A stretch of 64,000 bases of DNA from an uncultured Maricaulis sp. (GTDB lineage: Bacteria; Pseudomonadota; Alphaproteobacteria; Caulobacterales; Maricaulaceae): positions 1 through 64,000 of the forward strand of contig NZ_CAMYLS010000018.1 in assembly GCF_947259345.1 (NCBI RefSeq), read 5' to 3'. Positions within the stretch are counted from its first letter, which is position 1; every line of letters begins with the position of its first letter. This document shows, piece by piece, positions 63,922 to 64,000 of this stretch. The notes beneath the pieces were generated by a model that saw only the letters and a list, made by a program, of their open reading frames with translations, did no database searches and was not told where the DNA came from. Position numbers and translations under genes: made by a program.

Positions 63922-64000
63922 ATGAGTGTGGGCACGCGCTACCGCGCATTTATCAGTTACAGCCATCGGGATCAGGATTTCGCGCGTGCCCTGCACCGTC
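63922..64000 (+). CDS. TIR-domain protein, N-terminal start only (partial)
   Basis: The window ends after 26 codons. The reading frame opens with ATG 63922, preceded by GGGGACAGG, and the residues YRAFISYSHRDQDFARALHR are the first beta-strand and helix of a TIR domain. Bacterial TIR proteins are NADases or signalling modules in defence systems, or scaffolds fused to TPR or WD repeats. Which of these applies cannot be told from the fragment. Confidence 0.7.
   Translation, partial: MSVGTRYRAFISYSHRDQDFARALHR

Noticed and set aside
63469..63996. Minus-strand open frame of 175 codons over the right end
   Set aside because: It runs opposite the end of the DUF3108 gene and the TIR start, has no ribosome site and low-complexity residues; treated as non-coding.

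Overview
This 64 kb window is chromosomal DNA from a GC-rich alphaproteobacterium. I infer a marine, stalked-type member of the Caulobacterales/Maricaulales (Maricaulis- or Hyphomonas-like). The grounds are a complete Entner-Doudoroff gene set, large TonB-dependent receptors, GPH- and BCCT-type transporters and the base composition. This rests on gene content, not on a database match. I saw no rRNA, tRNA, CRISPR array, insertion sequence or phage gene.

Layout. 1-4320: an operon with a MoxR-type ATPase (cut by the left edge), a DUF58 protein, a SpoIIM-like membrane protein, an RDD protein and a polytopic membrane protein. 4340-6913: an SDR gene divergent from glk-eda. 6999-12283: proline genes, namely the PutP-type symporter, proA and proC on the minus strand, facing away from proB. 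12450-13367: acyl-CoA thioesterase. 13455-37039: a long acyl-CoA catabolic region with two thiolase-family proteins, three acyl-CoA dehydrogenases, a DUF35 partner, an APH-family kinase, SDR, thioesterase, acyl-CoA ligase, FadB-like protein, family III CoA-transferase, two transporters and a TonB receptor. A tandem-TetR protein and a MarR protein are the regulators in it. A second TonB receptor follows at 37848-40385. 40478-44479: a TPR-sulfotransferase and a BCCT transporter. 44718-49128: a four-gene envelope operon (DUF3034 outer-membrane protein, exported truncated globin, exported cupredoxin, membrane-bound HAMP-GGDEF-EAL protein). 49130-51077: CorA-like transporter and MscS channel. 51186-57004: tamB and tamA. 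57066-62667: hemN divergent from zwf-pgl-edd. 62731-63567: a DUF3108 protein. 63922-end: the first 26 codons of a TIR-domain protein.

How the parts fit. Glucose is phosphorylated by Glk and oxidised and split by Zwf, Pgl, Edd and Eda. The two Entner-Doudoroff loci lie 53 kb apart but share an identical 18-bp sequence containing a palindrome upstream of glk and zwf, so they probably form one regulon. The acyl-CoA region looks like the uptake and beta-oxidation route for one hydrophobic, possibly hydroxylated or branched, carboxylic acid. Three of its divergent or promoter regions carry the motif CGRATG-N3-GGTATGCA, and the best guess for its reader is the tandem-TetR protein encoded inside the region. 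The cupredoxin-globin-EAL operon would couple an envelope redox or gas signal to c-di-GMP breakdown. This is the most system-like unexplained set in the window.
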